The notes under the pieces: generated by a model
What the model saw: only the letters and a program-made list of their open reading frames with translations
What the model was told of the DNA's origin: nothing
The model's database searches: none
Program-made: the position numbers and the translations under genes
NCBI RefSeq assembly: GCF_026278245.1
Contig: NZ_CP111079.1
Span: forward strand, 1,552,501-1,616,500
Source: Pontibacter kalidii
Lineage (GTDB): Bacteria; Bacteroidota; Bacteroidia; Cytophagales; Hymenobacteraceae
Direction of reading: 5' to 3'
Length of the DNA stretch: 64,000 nucleotides
In this document: in pieces, positions 1-7,838 of the stretch
Numbering within the stretch: position 1 is the first letter of the stretch
How the letters are laid out: each line of letters starts with the position of its first letter

Positions 1-1
1 G

Positions 2-283
2 TTACTGGCTATTCCGTTTATCCGGCTGGGTATTTCTTTTTTCGGGCTGGGCGAACTACGGCTTACGCTGAGCGAGATGCAGGCCATGTTCCAGGCCGAC
101 TGGCTGGATGCGATCGGTAAACTCTGGATGGCGAACCTGGCGGGCATTGCTGCCTGGGCTCTACTTTCTGTTCCGGTGGGGGTAGCCTTATACTTCATCC
201 TTCAGCCGGTTCTGCAGCGGGTGCTGCCGAAACCTTCGCCCTTGGTTGTGGTGGAGGGGGAAGGCGCGACGCTGGAAGTGTAG
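2..283 (+). CDS. DUF2062 domain protein, C-terminal part
   Basis: The reading frame is open from the window edge, so only the last 93 residues are seen and the true start lies upstream. The sequence has hydrophobic segments around LAGIAAWALLSVPVGVALYF and a short polar tail. It resembles the C-terminal half of DUF2062 proteins, membrane proteins of unknown role that in Bacteroidota often stand alone or follow a glycosyltransferase domain. The stop lies only 7 bp from the end of the convergent H-NOX gene, with no clear terminator between them. The family call is from sequence character alone. Confidence 0.6.
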   Translation, partial: LLAIPFIRLGISFFGLGELRLTLSEMQAMFQADWLDAIGKLWMANLAGIAAWALLSVPVGVALYFILQPVLQRVLPKPSPLVVVEGEGATLEV

Positions 284-290
284 CGTTCTC

Positions 291-851
291 TTAAGCAGGG
301 ATTACCTGGTCGAATTCCACTCTGATCTGCACCCTCTCGGCAAGTAATTCTGTGGCAGGCATCACGTTCACCCGGTCCGCTTCCTGGAAATATCTCGCGA
401 GTCCTTTCACTATACCAATAGCAAATCCGGCCATCCTGCGCTTGGAGTGGTAATCGATAATGAGCGTGTTTTTGCCCACTTTGGTGACATACAACGGAGG
501 TGGGTTGGTGTCGGCATTCTCCAGCTTTATGCTGCCATGCATGTGGGAGCCGATGTACTGCAGCATGTCGTAGGTTTTCCAGGAGGGATTCACGAATTTT
601 TTAAAGACCAGCAACAGGTCAGGCACCAGGAATTCGCCAAAGTCTTGCTGAAATTCCGGGTAGGGAATCCCTTCCAGCAGTGCACCTTTCGCCATGATAG
701 TATAGAGCTCCGAGACGGGGTAGGTCCCGTGCATCTGATAAGGCGCTGCCACCCGGTCTATGCCTTCTTCTTCCAGTATTCTGATCCAGGTGCTGTAATC
801 GTGCCTGCTTTCCAGGTAACGCTTCAGAAAGAGGAAGATGGACCCGTGCAT
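291..851 (-). CDS. Stand-alone H-NOX (heme NO-binding) domain protein
   Basis: Predicted heme-based gas sensor of 186 residues, the usual size of a lone H-NOX domain. Numbered from an upstream Met at 875, the proximal heme ligand is His113, a proline equivalent to the heme-distorting Pro115 of the Thermoanaerobacter protein is Pro126, and the heme-propionate motif YxSxR is Tyr142-Ser144-Arg146. The spacing of all three matches the family. The distal tyrosine that stabilises bound oxygen in O2-binding members is replaced by Phe151, so NO is the more likely ligand (inference). I prefer the Met at 851 because family members begin M-x-G; an ATG 24 bases upstream (875) is the alternative. No histidine kinase or cyclase gene, the common partners, lies downstream within the window; the next gene upstream is an OmpA lipoprotein. 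Confidence 0.88.
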   Translation of the reverse strand: MHGSIFLFLKRYLESRHDYSTWIRILEEEGIDRVAAPYQMHGTYPVSELYTIMAKGALLEGIPYPEFQQDFGEFLVPDLLLVFKKFVNPSWKTYDMLQYIGSHMHGSIKLENADTNPPPLYVTKVGKNTLIIDYHSKRRMAGFAIGIVKGLARYFQEADRVNVMPATELLAERVQIRVEFDQVIPA

Positions 852-1066
852 GAGGTCGTTCTTTATTCCGTGCATCGGCTAAAAGGTTGAAAAGGTGTTG
901 AGTGTTGGTACGTATAAAGGTAACTGTCGCTGCAGCGACATAGGTATTACGGGAGAAAGCCGTGAAAGTAGAGGTACTAAATCCCTGCGAACTATCCTTA
1001 TCCAAAGATTCTTGCGTGCTCATCGCCCCGTCTCCGTTAAAGTATAAAATATTGATGAAAGCAAAA

Positions 1067-1094
1067 CAGCCAGCCCCATTTCGGGAGCTGGCTG
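1067..1094 (-). terminator. Intrinsic terminator of the OmpA lipoprotein gene
   Basis: CAGCCAGC (1067-1074) pairs with GCTGGCTG (1087-1094), with an added CCC/GGG pair inside. The hairpin is flanked outward by AAGTATA (1040-1046) and TATACTT (1103-1109), which are themselves inverted copies of the over-represented word. Confidence 0.7.
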
Positions 1095-1125
1095 CTTTAC
1101 TTTATACTTACACACGCTGCACTTC

Positions 1126-2004
1126 CTAGGTCGTCTCCAGGATCTTGAACAGCTCGTCGAGTTTCGGTGTCAGGATGATCTCGGTGCGGCGGTTCTTCTG
1201 GCGGGCCTCCTTTGTCTTGGCCTCGTCCAGCGGAACGTACTTCGAGCGGCCTGATGGTGTTACGCGGGTAGGATCTACGCCGGCGTTGGCCAGGATGCGG
1301 GTGATCTCCGTGGCGCGGAGCACACTTAGGTCCCAGTTGTCCTGCATGCCCACGGTGCCCCTGGCAATAGGCACATCATCCGTGTGGCCTTCTACCAGCA
1401 CGTTTACGTCCTGCTGCTCCTTCAGCACAGAAGCCAGCTTGCGCAGGGCGTCCACACCTTTGGGGTCTACCTTGGTGGAGCCGGAGTTGAACAGCAGCTG
1501 CTCTGCCAGCGATACGTATACTTTGCCGTTGCGCACGTCAATGGTCAGGTCTTTGTCGTTGAAGCCAAGCAGGGCCTTGCTCACGCGGTTGCGGAGGTTG
1601 GTTACGGCAGCATCTTTCTCATCCAGGATGCGCTGCAGTTCCGCCAGCCTCGCCTCACGGGCTTTCAGGTCGGCGTTCAGGCGGTCGATCTGCGATTTGC
1701 TCATGTTCAGGCTCTCGCCCAGGGTTTTTCCTTCTTTCAGGGCTTTGGCCAGGCTTTCCTCGTATTCGCGTTTCTGCTGCTCCAGTTTCGCGCGCTCTTC
1801 CTCCAGATTGGCTTTTGCTGCTTCCAGGTCAGCTTTCTGCTGCTCCAGGGTTGACTTCTCCTGCTGCAGTCCGGCCTTATCTACCTCCAGGGAGTTTTTG
1901 CGGGCCATCAGGTCATCGTATTTCTTCTTGGAAACCACGCACGACGAAAGCGACATGCTACCAGCCAGCAGTAGGATAGAGGCTTTGAATAGATGTTTTC
2001 TCAT
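1126..2004 (-). CDS. OmpA family lipoprotein with long coiled coil
   Basis: A 292-residue envelope protein. The signal peptide ends in a lipobox with Cys22 (LSSC), residues about 27-140 form a long charged coiled coil rich in E, K, Q and L, and residues about 165-290 are an OmpA C-terminal domain. The peptidoglycan-binding signature is visible as VLVEGHTDD (202-210) and NRRTEI (271-276). Such proteins tie the outer membrane to the cell wall; the coiled coil could span the periplasm. It is transcribed alone, with a terminator just downstream. Length and domain order are normal for Bacteroidota OmpA-like lipoproteins. Confidence 0.9.
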   Translation of the reverse strand: MRKHLFKASILLLAGSMSLSSCVVSKKKYDDLMARKNSLEVDKAGLQQEKSTLEQQKADLEAAKANLEEERAKLEQQKREYEESLAKALKEGKTLGESLNMSKSQIDRLNADLKAREARLAELQRILDEKDAAVTNLRNRVSKALLGFNDKDLTIDVRNGKVYVSLAEQLLFNSGSTKVDPKGVDALRKLASVLKEQQDVNVLVEGHTDDVPIARGTVGMQDNWDLSVLRATEITRILANAGVDPTRVTPSGRSKYVPLDEAKTKEARQKNRRTEIILTPKLDELFKILETT

Positions 2005-2067
2005 TTACTTTAGCTAAAAATTTGTAATAGGGTGTAAGCAAATATAGTAAAAAACCTTTTAGTGCGC

Positions 2068-2931
2068 TTACTCGGCAAAATCAAAAGACAGATTACCGTA
2101 CTGCGGCTGAGGTCTGGCTGCCGCCTCCCATCCGATTATGGCCATTTTGCGCTCGCTGCCCCAGCGGTACTCGCCAATGCCGCCCACACTTTTAATGACC
2201 CGGTGGCAGGGGATGAGGAAAGCAATGGGATTGCTGCCAATGGCCGAGCCCACGGCGCGGCTAGCGCTCGGCTGCCCTATACATTGGGCCAGGCTGGCGT
2301 AGGAGCAGAGATGCCCTTCCGGAATGCGCAGCAGCGCCTCCCATACTTTCAGCTGGAAAGGCGTGCCGCTCAGGTGCAGCCGGATGCGGCCTGCATCCGG
2401 TGTGAGCGTGTCCTGGAAAAAAGCCTGCACTTGCCGGTGTATACTTGCTTCCTGCTGCAGCAGCTCCGCCTTGGGCCAGGCCTGCCGTAGCTCCTGCAGC
2501 GCCTGCTCGGCGTTTTGGTAAAAGTGGAGGTGGCAGATACCTTTTTCCGTGGAGGCGACCAGGTAAGGGCCGAACCGGCAGGAAGCGAAGCTATAGGTTA
2601 GCTGCAGCTGCTCGCCTTTGTTCTTGTATTGTCCCGGTGTCATGCCTTCTATGCTGACAAACAAGTCGTGGAGGCGGCTGCTGCCCGAGAGGCCGGTGTC
2701 ATACGTTGCCTCCAGGATGTAAGCGCTTTGGGTAAGCACTTTTTTGGCGTGCTGCAGCGAGAGGTACTGCAGAAACTTTTTGGGACTTACACCGGCCCAC
2801 TCGGTAAAAATTCGCTGGAAGTGCTGCGGGCTCAGGTGCACCTGCGCCGCCACCTCCTCTAAAGTGGGTTGTTGCGTTGCCTTCAGCCGGATGTAGGCCA
2901 GTGCCCTGGCTACTGTTTCGTAATGATTCAT
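2068..2931 (-). CDS. AraC regulator fused to methylated-DNA cysteine methyltransferase (Ada-like)
   Basis: Residues 1-105 form an AraC-type double helix-turn-helix (PTLEEVAAQVHLSPQHFQRI is the first). Residues about 115-280 form an O6-alkylguanine-DNA alkyltransferase, with the acceptor Cys242 in PCHRV and the following GG-GEY segment. The N-terminal zinc domain of E. coli Ada, whose cysteine takes the methyl group from phosphotriesters and switches the activator on, is absent. The protein therefore probably repairs O6-methylguanine and binds DNA, but how it would sense methylation is unclear. It is monocistronic. Confidence 0.9.
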   Translation of the reverse strand: MNHYETVARALAYIRLKATQQPTLEEVAAQVHLSPQHFQRIFTEWAGVSPKKFLQYLSLQHAKKVLTQSAYILEATYDTGLSGSSRLHDLFVSIEGMTPGQYKNKGEQLQLTYSFASCRFGPYLVASTEKGICHLHFYQNAEQALQELRQAWPKAELLQQEASIHRQVQAFFQDTLTPDAGRIRLHLSGTPFQLKVWEALLRIPEGHLCSYASLAQCIGQPSASRAVGSAIGSNPIAFLIPCHRVIKSVGGIGEYRWGSERKMAIIGWEAAARPQPQYGNLSFDFAE

Positions 2932-3006
2932 AGGGGCAATTACCTAAATCAGCCTTATACTTTCAACCCGATTCTTGCGGATTTTATACCTTGGCTAAAA
3001 TAAAAA

Positions 3007-3028
3007 TCCCCGGCCGTTGAGCTGGGGA
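3007..3028 (-). terminator. Intrinsic terminator of the first TPR gene
   Basis: TCCCCGGC (3007-3014) pairs with GCTGGGGA (3021-3028) with one mismatch. Read on the minus strand, a T-rich run follows. It lies immediately downstream of the TPR gene ending at 3037. Confidence 0.7.
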
Positions 3029-3036
3029 CTTATCTT

Positions 3037-3753
3037 TTAGTTCGCTGCGCTGCCAGGGGCAGTTGCGTTGAAGAAGCCCTGCGGGTCGGGCATCTTCTCT
3101 GTCAGTTCCAGAATGTAGGTATAATCAATCTGCGACATGTCCAGGGTGCGGCTCTTGTGCAGGTAACTCCAGGCTTCGTTATACTTTCTCTCCTGGTACT
3201 TCACCTTCGAGAGGTTATAGAGCGCATAAGCGTTGTTGGGATCTGCGGCAGTGGCAGTAGCCAGATAGGCGGCGGCCTTCTTCAGGTTTTTCTTCTTCTT
3301 TTTCTCATTGTAAACGGCCAGGTAAGCTGCGGCCGCATCCGATAGCAGGAGCGAGTTCTTGGCATCCAGCGCCAGCGCTTTCTCATACATGCTGATGGCA
3401 TGCGATTGGTTGCCGCGGGCGGAGGTTACCAGGCCAAAGGCCCAGTAGGTGTCCTTGTTATCCGGGTTCAGGAGCCAGGCCAGGTTAAAGCGGTACATAG
3501 CCGTGTCTACCTGCCCCTCGTTTAGGTACTCCCAGCCGCGCTCCATAAAGAATTTGCTGGCCTCGCGGCGGTCGGTAAAGTTCTTGTCGCAGCTGGTCAG
3601 GAACTTCTCATCCTGCTTTTGCTCGGCTTCTGTTTTCTGCTTTTCGCCGAACATCGGCAGCACTTTCGGGCTAAGCTCGACAGCCTGCTCCTGGGCAAGG
3701 CTGAGGGTGGTGGCGCAAATAAGTGCCACGGCGGCTAGAAAAAATCTTTTCAT
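3037..3753 (-). CDS. Secreted TPR protein (tandem paralogue A)
   Basis: I place the start at the Met opening MKRFFLAAVALICATTLSLA, a clear Sec signal peptide, although an ORF continues 28 codons upstream. The mature protein (about 217 residues) is built of tetratricopeptide repeats and is probably periplasmic. It shares order and motifs with the next gene upstream: an AMYRFNLAW/IVFFNRAW helix, YW-GLV, a middle TPR pair, an AWSYLHKS/AWDYLHQS helix, and a DPQGFF/DPEGIY end. The two are best read as products of a local duplication. Specific function is unknown. Confidence 0.8.
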   Translation of the reverse strand: MKRFFLAAVALICATTLSLAQEQAVELSPKVLPMFGEKQKTEAEQKQDEKFLTSCDKNFTDRREASKFFMERGWEYLNEGQVDTAMYRFNLAWLLNPDNKDTYWAFGLVTSARGNQSHAISMYEKALALDAKNSLLLSDAAAAYLAVYNEKKKKKNLKKAAAYLATATAADPNNAYALYNLSKVKYQERKYNEAWSYLHKSRTLDMSQIDYTYILELTEKMPDPQGFFNATAPGSAAN

Positions 3754-3873
3754 AAGGTAGTTGTAGCTGTGTATACGTCCGGGTTGCACTGCCGCAGTTG
3801 TGGCAGCAGGTCTGTTGTGAGGGCGCTGTAATGCCATCGTATAAAAGTAACACAGCTGCGCTATACTTGCAAA

Positions 3874-4605
3874 TTACCGCTTCCGCTGCGCCGTATAAAT
3901 TCCCTCCGGGTCGCGCTCATGCTGCAGCAAGGCCGAAATCAATTGCCTGTCCTCTTTACTCTTATCCTGGCGGATGCTCTGGTGCAGGTAGTCCCAGGCC
4001 TGGGCGAACTCATAGAGGTAGTAGCTGTTCACAGCCAGTTTGTAGAACGTGTCGGCGGCATCATCGGGGTGCAGCTGCACGGCGCGCTCCAGTAGCTTTT
4101 TGCTTTGCTGCAGGTCATCCGGCGAGCTTTGTTGGTAAAAGCGTGCCAGGTGAGTCGTGGCGATGTCGGTGAGCAGGCGCGGGTTTTCCTTGTCCTTGTC
4201 CAGGGCGCGGTAAAGTATGTAGAGGGCCTTGTCGTACTCCTGCTGCTGCCCATACACCAACCCGTACCCCCAGTAAACCTCGTTGTTGTTGCGGTCCATC
4301 AGCCAGGCGCGGTTAAAGAAGACGATCGCCGAGTCAAGCTTCTCCTCGTTAAACGTGCGCTTTGCCTGCAGCACATAGTACTTGCCGGCCATCTGGCGGC
4401 TCTTAAACCGATTAGTATTCTCCTTCAGGAACCTGTTTTGCTGCTCCACAGCCTCCGGCGTGGCGGGTGCCATGGGCGGAATTACCTCCTGCATCGTAAG
4501 CCTTGGCCGCTGCTGGGGCTGCTGGTTTTCAGTAAGGGCATTTTGCATGTTACAACCACTCAACCCCATCATAATCAGTCCTGCCGCTGCTATCCATTGT
4601 CGCAT
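3874..4605 (-). CDS. TPR lipoprotein (tandem paralogue B)
   Basis: A 243-residue protein with a signal peptide and lipobox (GLSGC, Cys18), then a low-complexity Q/P linker and TPR helices from about residue 70. It is a diverged copy of the neighbouring secreted TPR protein, but lipid-anchored where that one is soluble. About 120 bp separate the two genes, so they may share a transcript. Function unknown; TPR lipoproteins usually serve as assembly scaffolds. Confidence 0.8.
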   Translation of the reverse strand: MRQWIAAAGLIMMGLSGCNMQNALTENQQPQQRPRLTMQEVIPPMAPATPEAVEQQNRFLKENTNRFKSRQMAGKYYVLQAKRTFNEEKLDSAIVFFNRAWLMDRNNNEVYWGYGLVYGQQQEYDKALYILYRALDKDKENPRLLTDIATTHLARFYQQSSPDDLQQSKKLLERAVQLHPDDAADTFYKLAVNSYYLYEFAQAWDYLHQSIRQDKSKEDRQLISALLQHERDPEGIYTAQRKR

Positions 4606-4710
4606 TTTATACTTTTGCTGGTTTGGTTTACTAACGCCCCTACGTAATTTTTAGTACAACGTCTGGATTTTAGGAAAAGGAGGGAGGCTGTCGGAATTAA
4701 TTTGCGACAA

Positions 4711-4745
4711 TTGACGTTTTTATTTAGACAAGTTTCGTATATTTG
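4711..4745 (+). promoter_or_regulatory. Predicted promoter of the Xre-RES pair
   Basis: TATATTTG (4738-4745) matches the Bacteroidota -7 consensus TAnnTTTG. A TTG at 4711-4713 could serve as the -33 element, though the spacing is somewhat long. The start codon follows 21 bases after the box. Confidence 0.55.
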
Positions 4746-4766
4746 AATGTATAAACCGTTGCCACC

Positions 4767-5195
4767 ATGGGACAAGCCTTAAGTATAGATAGCAGACTGA
4801 GCTACAGCCTGATAGACGATAAAGACGTATTCATGCTCATCAGCACGGTGCGTGAGGGCATAAAATATGCCCTGTTCCAGAACATCGCCGATAAGATTCC
4901 CTTTAGCGTGAGCGAGTGGTCTAATTTCCTGCACCTGTCGGAGCGCACGTTTCAGCGCTACAAGAAAGAAAAGCGCACCTTCGATCCGCTGCACTCCGAG
5001 AAGATTCTGGAGATAACGCTGGTGTACAACAAGGGCACGGAGGTGTTCGGCGACAAGGCTAACTTTGATGCCTGGCTGGAGGCCAAGAACGTGGCGCTCG
5101 GTGGCCTGAAGCCCAAGGAACTGCTCGACAGCACCTTCGGTATTGGTTTGCTGCGCGATGAATTGACGCGCATAGAACACGGCGTGCTGGCATGA
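4767..5195 (+). CDS. Xre/MbcA/ParS-type antitoxin of a RES toxin
   Basis: A 142-residue protein with the layout of RES-partner antitoxins: an N-terminal Xre-like helix-turn-helix (SVSEWSNFLHLSERTFQRY) and a C-terminal DUF2384 toxin-binding domain ending in the signature around ALGGLKPKELLDSTFGIGLL. It overlaps the toxin gene by four bases (ATGA, 5192-5195), giving translational coupling with the antitoxin made first. By family knowledge it neutralises the toxin by blocking its NAD+ site and represses its own promoter. Confidence 0.92.
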   Translation: MGQALSIDSRLSYSLIDDKDVFMLISTVREGIKYALFQNIADKIPFSVSEWSNFLHLSERTFQRYKKEKRTFDPLHSEKILEITLVYNKGTEVFGDKANFDAWLEAKNVALGGLKPKELLDSTFGIGLLRDELTRIEHGVLA

Positions 5196-5656
5196 TCGTG
5201 TACCGCCTCAGCAGGGGTTTGTACCGCAAAGACCTTTCAGGGCGCGGGGCGGAGATTGCCGGCGGCCGCTGGAACAGCAAAGGCACCGCCATACTTTACA
5301 CCAGCGAGTCTATTGCGCTGTGTACGGTGGAGATTGCCGTGCACATGCCACTTGGCATCGTGCCTAAAGATTATCACCTCGTCCGCATCGAGCTACCGGA
5401 TTCCGCAAGTATAAAGGAGCTTTCGGAGGCAGACTTGCCCGAAGATTGGAAATCCTTTCCGCATGCCAACAGCACCCAGGAGATCGGCGACGCCTTTGTG
5501 CAGGAACTGGAACATCTGGTCTTGAAAGTGCCCTCCGCCACGGTGCAGGGTAATTATAACTTCCTCGTCAATCCGCGCCACCCGGACTTTAACCAGGTAA
5601 AGGTGCTGGATACCCAACTTTTCGAATTCGACAAGCGATTGTTTGTAAAGGAGTAG
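5192..5656 (+). CDS. RES domain toxin (NAD+-degrading)
   Basis: A 154-residue RES protein. The N-terminal YRLSR, the GGRWNSKG loop (24-31), the YTSES-IALCTVE helix with Glu47, and Ser115 ahead of GNYNFLVNP correspond to the conserved Arg, Glu and Ser regions that name the family. Characterised members deplete NAD+ and stop growth. The gene is intact, so the system may be active. It is directly followed by a repeat-rich gene-free stretch, as is common for mobile stability modules. Confidence 0.92.
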   Translation: MIVYRLSRGLYRKDLSGRGAEIAGGRWNSKGTAILYTSESIALCTVEIAVHMPLGIVPKDYHLVRIELPDSASIKELSEADLPEDWKSFPHANSTQEIGDAFVQELEHLVLKVPSATVQGNYNFLVNPRHPDFNQVKVLDTQLFEFDKRLFVKE

Positions 5657-5865
5657 GCGAGAAGCAAGCCCTGAGGACCGGGCAGGAGCTTTGCAGTGCC
5701 GCGGCCAACCACGCCTTCTACTCATCACCTCTCCTTTTCTCGAGAGCCCCTACCCCAAAACAGGAGAGGGAACTGTACTTGCTGATGCCAAAGTATGAGT
5801 TTCATAGCTGCTGGCATTGCGCGAGCAGGTCGATACCTGTGCCTACACATATCAACCCACCCCAG

Positions 5866-5926
5866 CCCCTCTGAGGAGGGGAGTTCTCCGCAGTCGATAA
5901 CATCCTCCTGCCCCCTTCAAAGGGGG
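5866..5926. repeat. Pair of G-tract hairpins
   Basis: CCCCTC-TGAG-GAGGGG at 5866-5881 and CCCCCTT-CA-AAGGGGG at 5911-5926 are perfect short inverted repeats. They resemble the C/G-tract palindromes dispersed between genes in many Bacteroidota genomes (from memory, not checked). Confidence 0.6.
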
Positions 5927-6183
5927 ACTTGGTTCCCGCTCCGTCAGCAGCGGCTATCGAACTGATACCCAGTCCTTGGGTTGAGCGCCTATGCGAGTTT
6001 TTCCGGTGCTGAACGAAGTGAGGCAGCCCGAGGCACGAGGGCAGGAAAAGCTCCCAGCGCGATGCCCTTATCGAGGGTCCCTACCCCCAGGACGAGCCCT
6101 CTCGGGCTTGAGAGCTCCAAAGCCAGAAGTGAAACGAGCTGGTAGTAAGGCTGAGGATGAACAGGAGTTAGCAAGGATAGCTT

Positions 6184-6287
6184 GGTTCAAGATGCAGGAA
6201 GCAGCGGCTCTGAAAGTATAAATCAACAAGTATAAGTATGGCTAAAGTATAAATGTAAACAAGGTTCAAGCTGCAAGAAGCAGTGGC
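6184..6287. repeat. Imperfect 25-bp direct repeat around an AAGTATA cluster
   Basis: 6184-6208 and 6263-6287 match at 22 of 25 positions (GGTTCAAG-TGCA-GAAGCAG-GGC). Between them lie AAGTATA at 6214, 6228 and 6245 and AAGTATG at 6234. Confidence 0.65.
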
Positions 6288-6485
6288 AAGTTAAGGCACA
6301 AACATACGCTTGCTCCAAGGAGGTGGCAAAGGAAGTATAGGGAACCTTAAACCTGATCAATCTGCCATGGTTCAGAGAAACCTGCTCATTAGAGATAACT
6401 GTTATCGCTGAAATACACTTCGGAGCTCTCAGTAATAGGGCTTTAAATTTAACTTGCGTTTATACTTTGTTTACCTGCATCAGCT

Positions 6486-6493
6486 TAACTTTG
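6486..6493 (+). promoter_or_regulatory. -7 box directly before the phosphodiesterase start
   Basis: TAACTTTG matches TAnnTTTG and ends four bases before the ATG at 6498, so transcription would start at or very near the start codon (leaderless or nearly so). Confidence 0.5.
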
Positions 6494-6497
6494 CCCC

Positions 6498-7760
6498 ATG
6501 AAACGCTTGAAGATTTTTATACTTGCCCTGCTGTTAGCAGCCCCAGCTTGGGCGCAGGTAGACACTGCCCAACAGGTAGAGCCGAACCGCCGGAACAGCG
6601 TAGCGCAAATGCAGAAGCCCTACGTGATCATGATCTCCGCCGACGGCTTCCGTTATGATTACGCCGATAAGTATGACGCGGCGAACCTGAAAAATTTCAG
6701 GGAGCTAGGGGTGCAGGCCGAGTCGATGCTGCCCTCATTCCCAAGCAAGACGTTCCCCAACCATTACACCTTGGTTACAGGCATGTACCCGGCCACGCAC
6801 GGCCTCATCAACAACTACTTTTACGACCCGCAGCGAAAGGAGCATTACTCTATGCGCGACAGGAAGCAGGTGGAGGATGGCAGCTGGTACGGCGGTGTGC
6901 CACTATGGGTGCTGGCAGAACGGAACCAGCTGCTGTCGGCCAGCTTTTACTGGGTAGGCTCCGAGGCGCCGGTGCAGAACACGCGCCCCACCTACTGGTA
7001 CAAGTATAATGAGGATATTCCGTTCGAAGCCCGGGTGCAGACCGTGGTGGACTGGCTAAGGCTGCCGGAGGCGGAGCGCCCGCACCTGATCACGTTTTAC
7101 CTGCCGGAGGTAGACCACGCCGCTCATCGGTACGGGCCGGATGCACCGGAGACGGAGCAGTCGGTAAAGGAGCTGGATGCACGCCTGAAGCAGCTGACAG
7201 AGGCAGTGGCTGTCACGGGCCTGCCGGTAAACTATATCTTTGTTTCCGACCATGGCATGATTCAGATAGACCAGGAGAATACCTTGCCGCTTCCGGCCGC
7301 AGTCGACACGGCAAAGTTCTTGGTGTCAGGCGGAGGTATGGTGGTGGAATTGCACGCCAAAAATAAAAAGGACATCAAGCCAACGTATAGAAAACTGAAG
7401 AAGGAAGCTGGTGGAGCTTATAAAGTTTATACCAAAAGCAATATTCCGAAGCACCTGCACTATGGTAAGAAGGCGGACAAGTATAACCGCGTGGGCGATA
7501 TCCTGCTGCTGACCGATGCTCCAAAAGTATTCCATTTCTCCAGCCGCAAACCTGCACCGGGCGCACACGGCTACGATCCTACTGCCGTAAAAGAGATGCA
7601 CGCCACATTTTATGCTTGGGGGCCGGGATTTAAAGAGGGTGTAAAAACAGCTGCGTTCAGCAATGTGCAGGTATACGCTATCGTGGCTCGGTTACTGGGC
7701 CTGGAGTATAGCCATAATATTGATGGCGATGGTACAGTTGCCAAGGAGGTTTTAAAGTAA
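6498..7760 (+). CDS. Secreted nucleotide pyrophosphatase/phosphodiesterase (alkaline phosphatase superfamily)
   Basis: A 420-residue enzyme with a cleavable signal peptide (1-20, ending PAWAQ). The two-metal site of type I phosphodiesterases is visible: Asp49 in SADGF, the nucleophile Thr85 in SKTFPNH, Asp206 and His210 in EVDHAAHRYGP, Asp251-His252 in SDHGM and the His of PGAHGYD. It should hydrolyse phosphodiester or pyrophosphate bonds of nucleotides or related molecules in the periplasm. It is similar in length to other bacterial ectonucleotide pyrophosphatases and ends at a strong bidirectional terminator. Confidence 0.92.
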   Translation: MKRLKIFILALLLAAPAWAQVDTAQQVEPNRRNSVAQMQKPYVIMISADGFRYDYADKYDAANLKNFRELGVQAESMLPSFPSKTFPNHYTLVTGMYPATHGLINNYFYDPQRKEHYSMRDRKQVEDGSWYGGVPLWVLAERNQLLSASFYWVGSEAPVQNTRPTYWYKYNEDIPFEARVQTVVDWLRLPEAERPHLITFYLPEVDHAAHRYGPDAPETEQSVKELDARLKQLTEAVAVTGLPVNYIFVSDHGMIQIDQENTLPLPAAVDTAKFLVSGGGMVVELHAKNKKDIKPTYRKLKKEAGGAYKVYTKSNIPKHLHYGKKADKYNRVGDILLLTDAPKVFHFSSRKPAPGAHGYDPTAVKEMHATFYAWGPGFKEGVKTAAFSNVQVYAIVARLLGLEYSHNIDGDGTVAKEVLK

Positions 7761-7766
7761 GACGCT

Positions 7767-7821
7767 AAGTATAAAAAAGGAAGAGCCACTATACATTAGT
7801 GGCTCTTCCTTTTTTATACTT
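7767..7821. terminator. Bidirectional terminator with AAGTATA at both stem bases
   Basis: A perfect 25-bp inverted repeat (7767-7791 and 7797-7821) with a 5-base loop, between two convergent genes. The core is GGAAGAGCCACTA/TAGTGGCTCTTCC with A and T tracts on its sides, and the outermost seven bases of the two arms are AAGTATA and TATACTT. Confidence 0.9.
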
Positions 7822-7838
7822 CTATACTTTCATGCCCT

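Larger units (their letters stand above)
5657..6485. other. Gene-free, hairpin- and repeat-rich stretch
   Basis: About 830 bp without a convincing gene. It holds two G/C-tract hairpins, CCCCTC/GAGGGG (5866-5881) and CCCCCTT/AAGGGGG (5911-5926); a cluster of AAGTATA words (6214-6251); and an imperfect 25-bp direct repeat (6184-6208 and 6263-6287). Short open frames here have no start context or recognisable domain. It looks like degenerate intergenic DNA downstream of the toxin gene. Confidence 0.6.

Noticed and set aside
447..890. 147-codon ORF opposite the H-NOX gene
   Set aside because: Antisense shadow; the minus-strand frame has exact H-NOX motifs.
1145..2017. 290-codon ORF opposite the OmpA lipoprotein gene
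   Set aside because: Arginine- and serine-rich shadow of the real gene, with no domain.
5991..6221. 76-codon ORF in the gap after the RES toxin
   Set aside because: Low-complexity sequence made from repeats, no signal, domain or start context.
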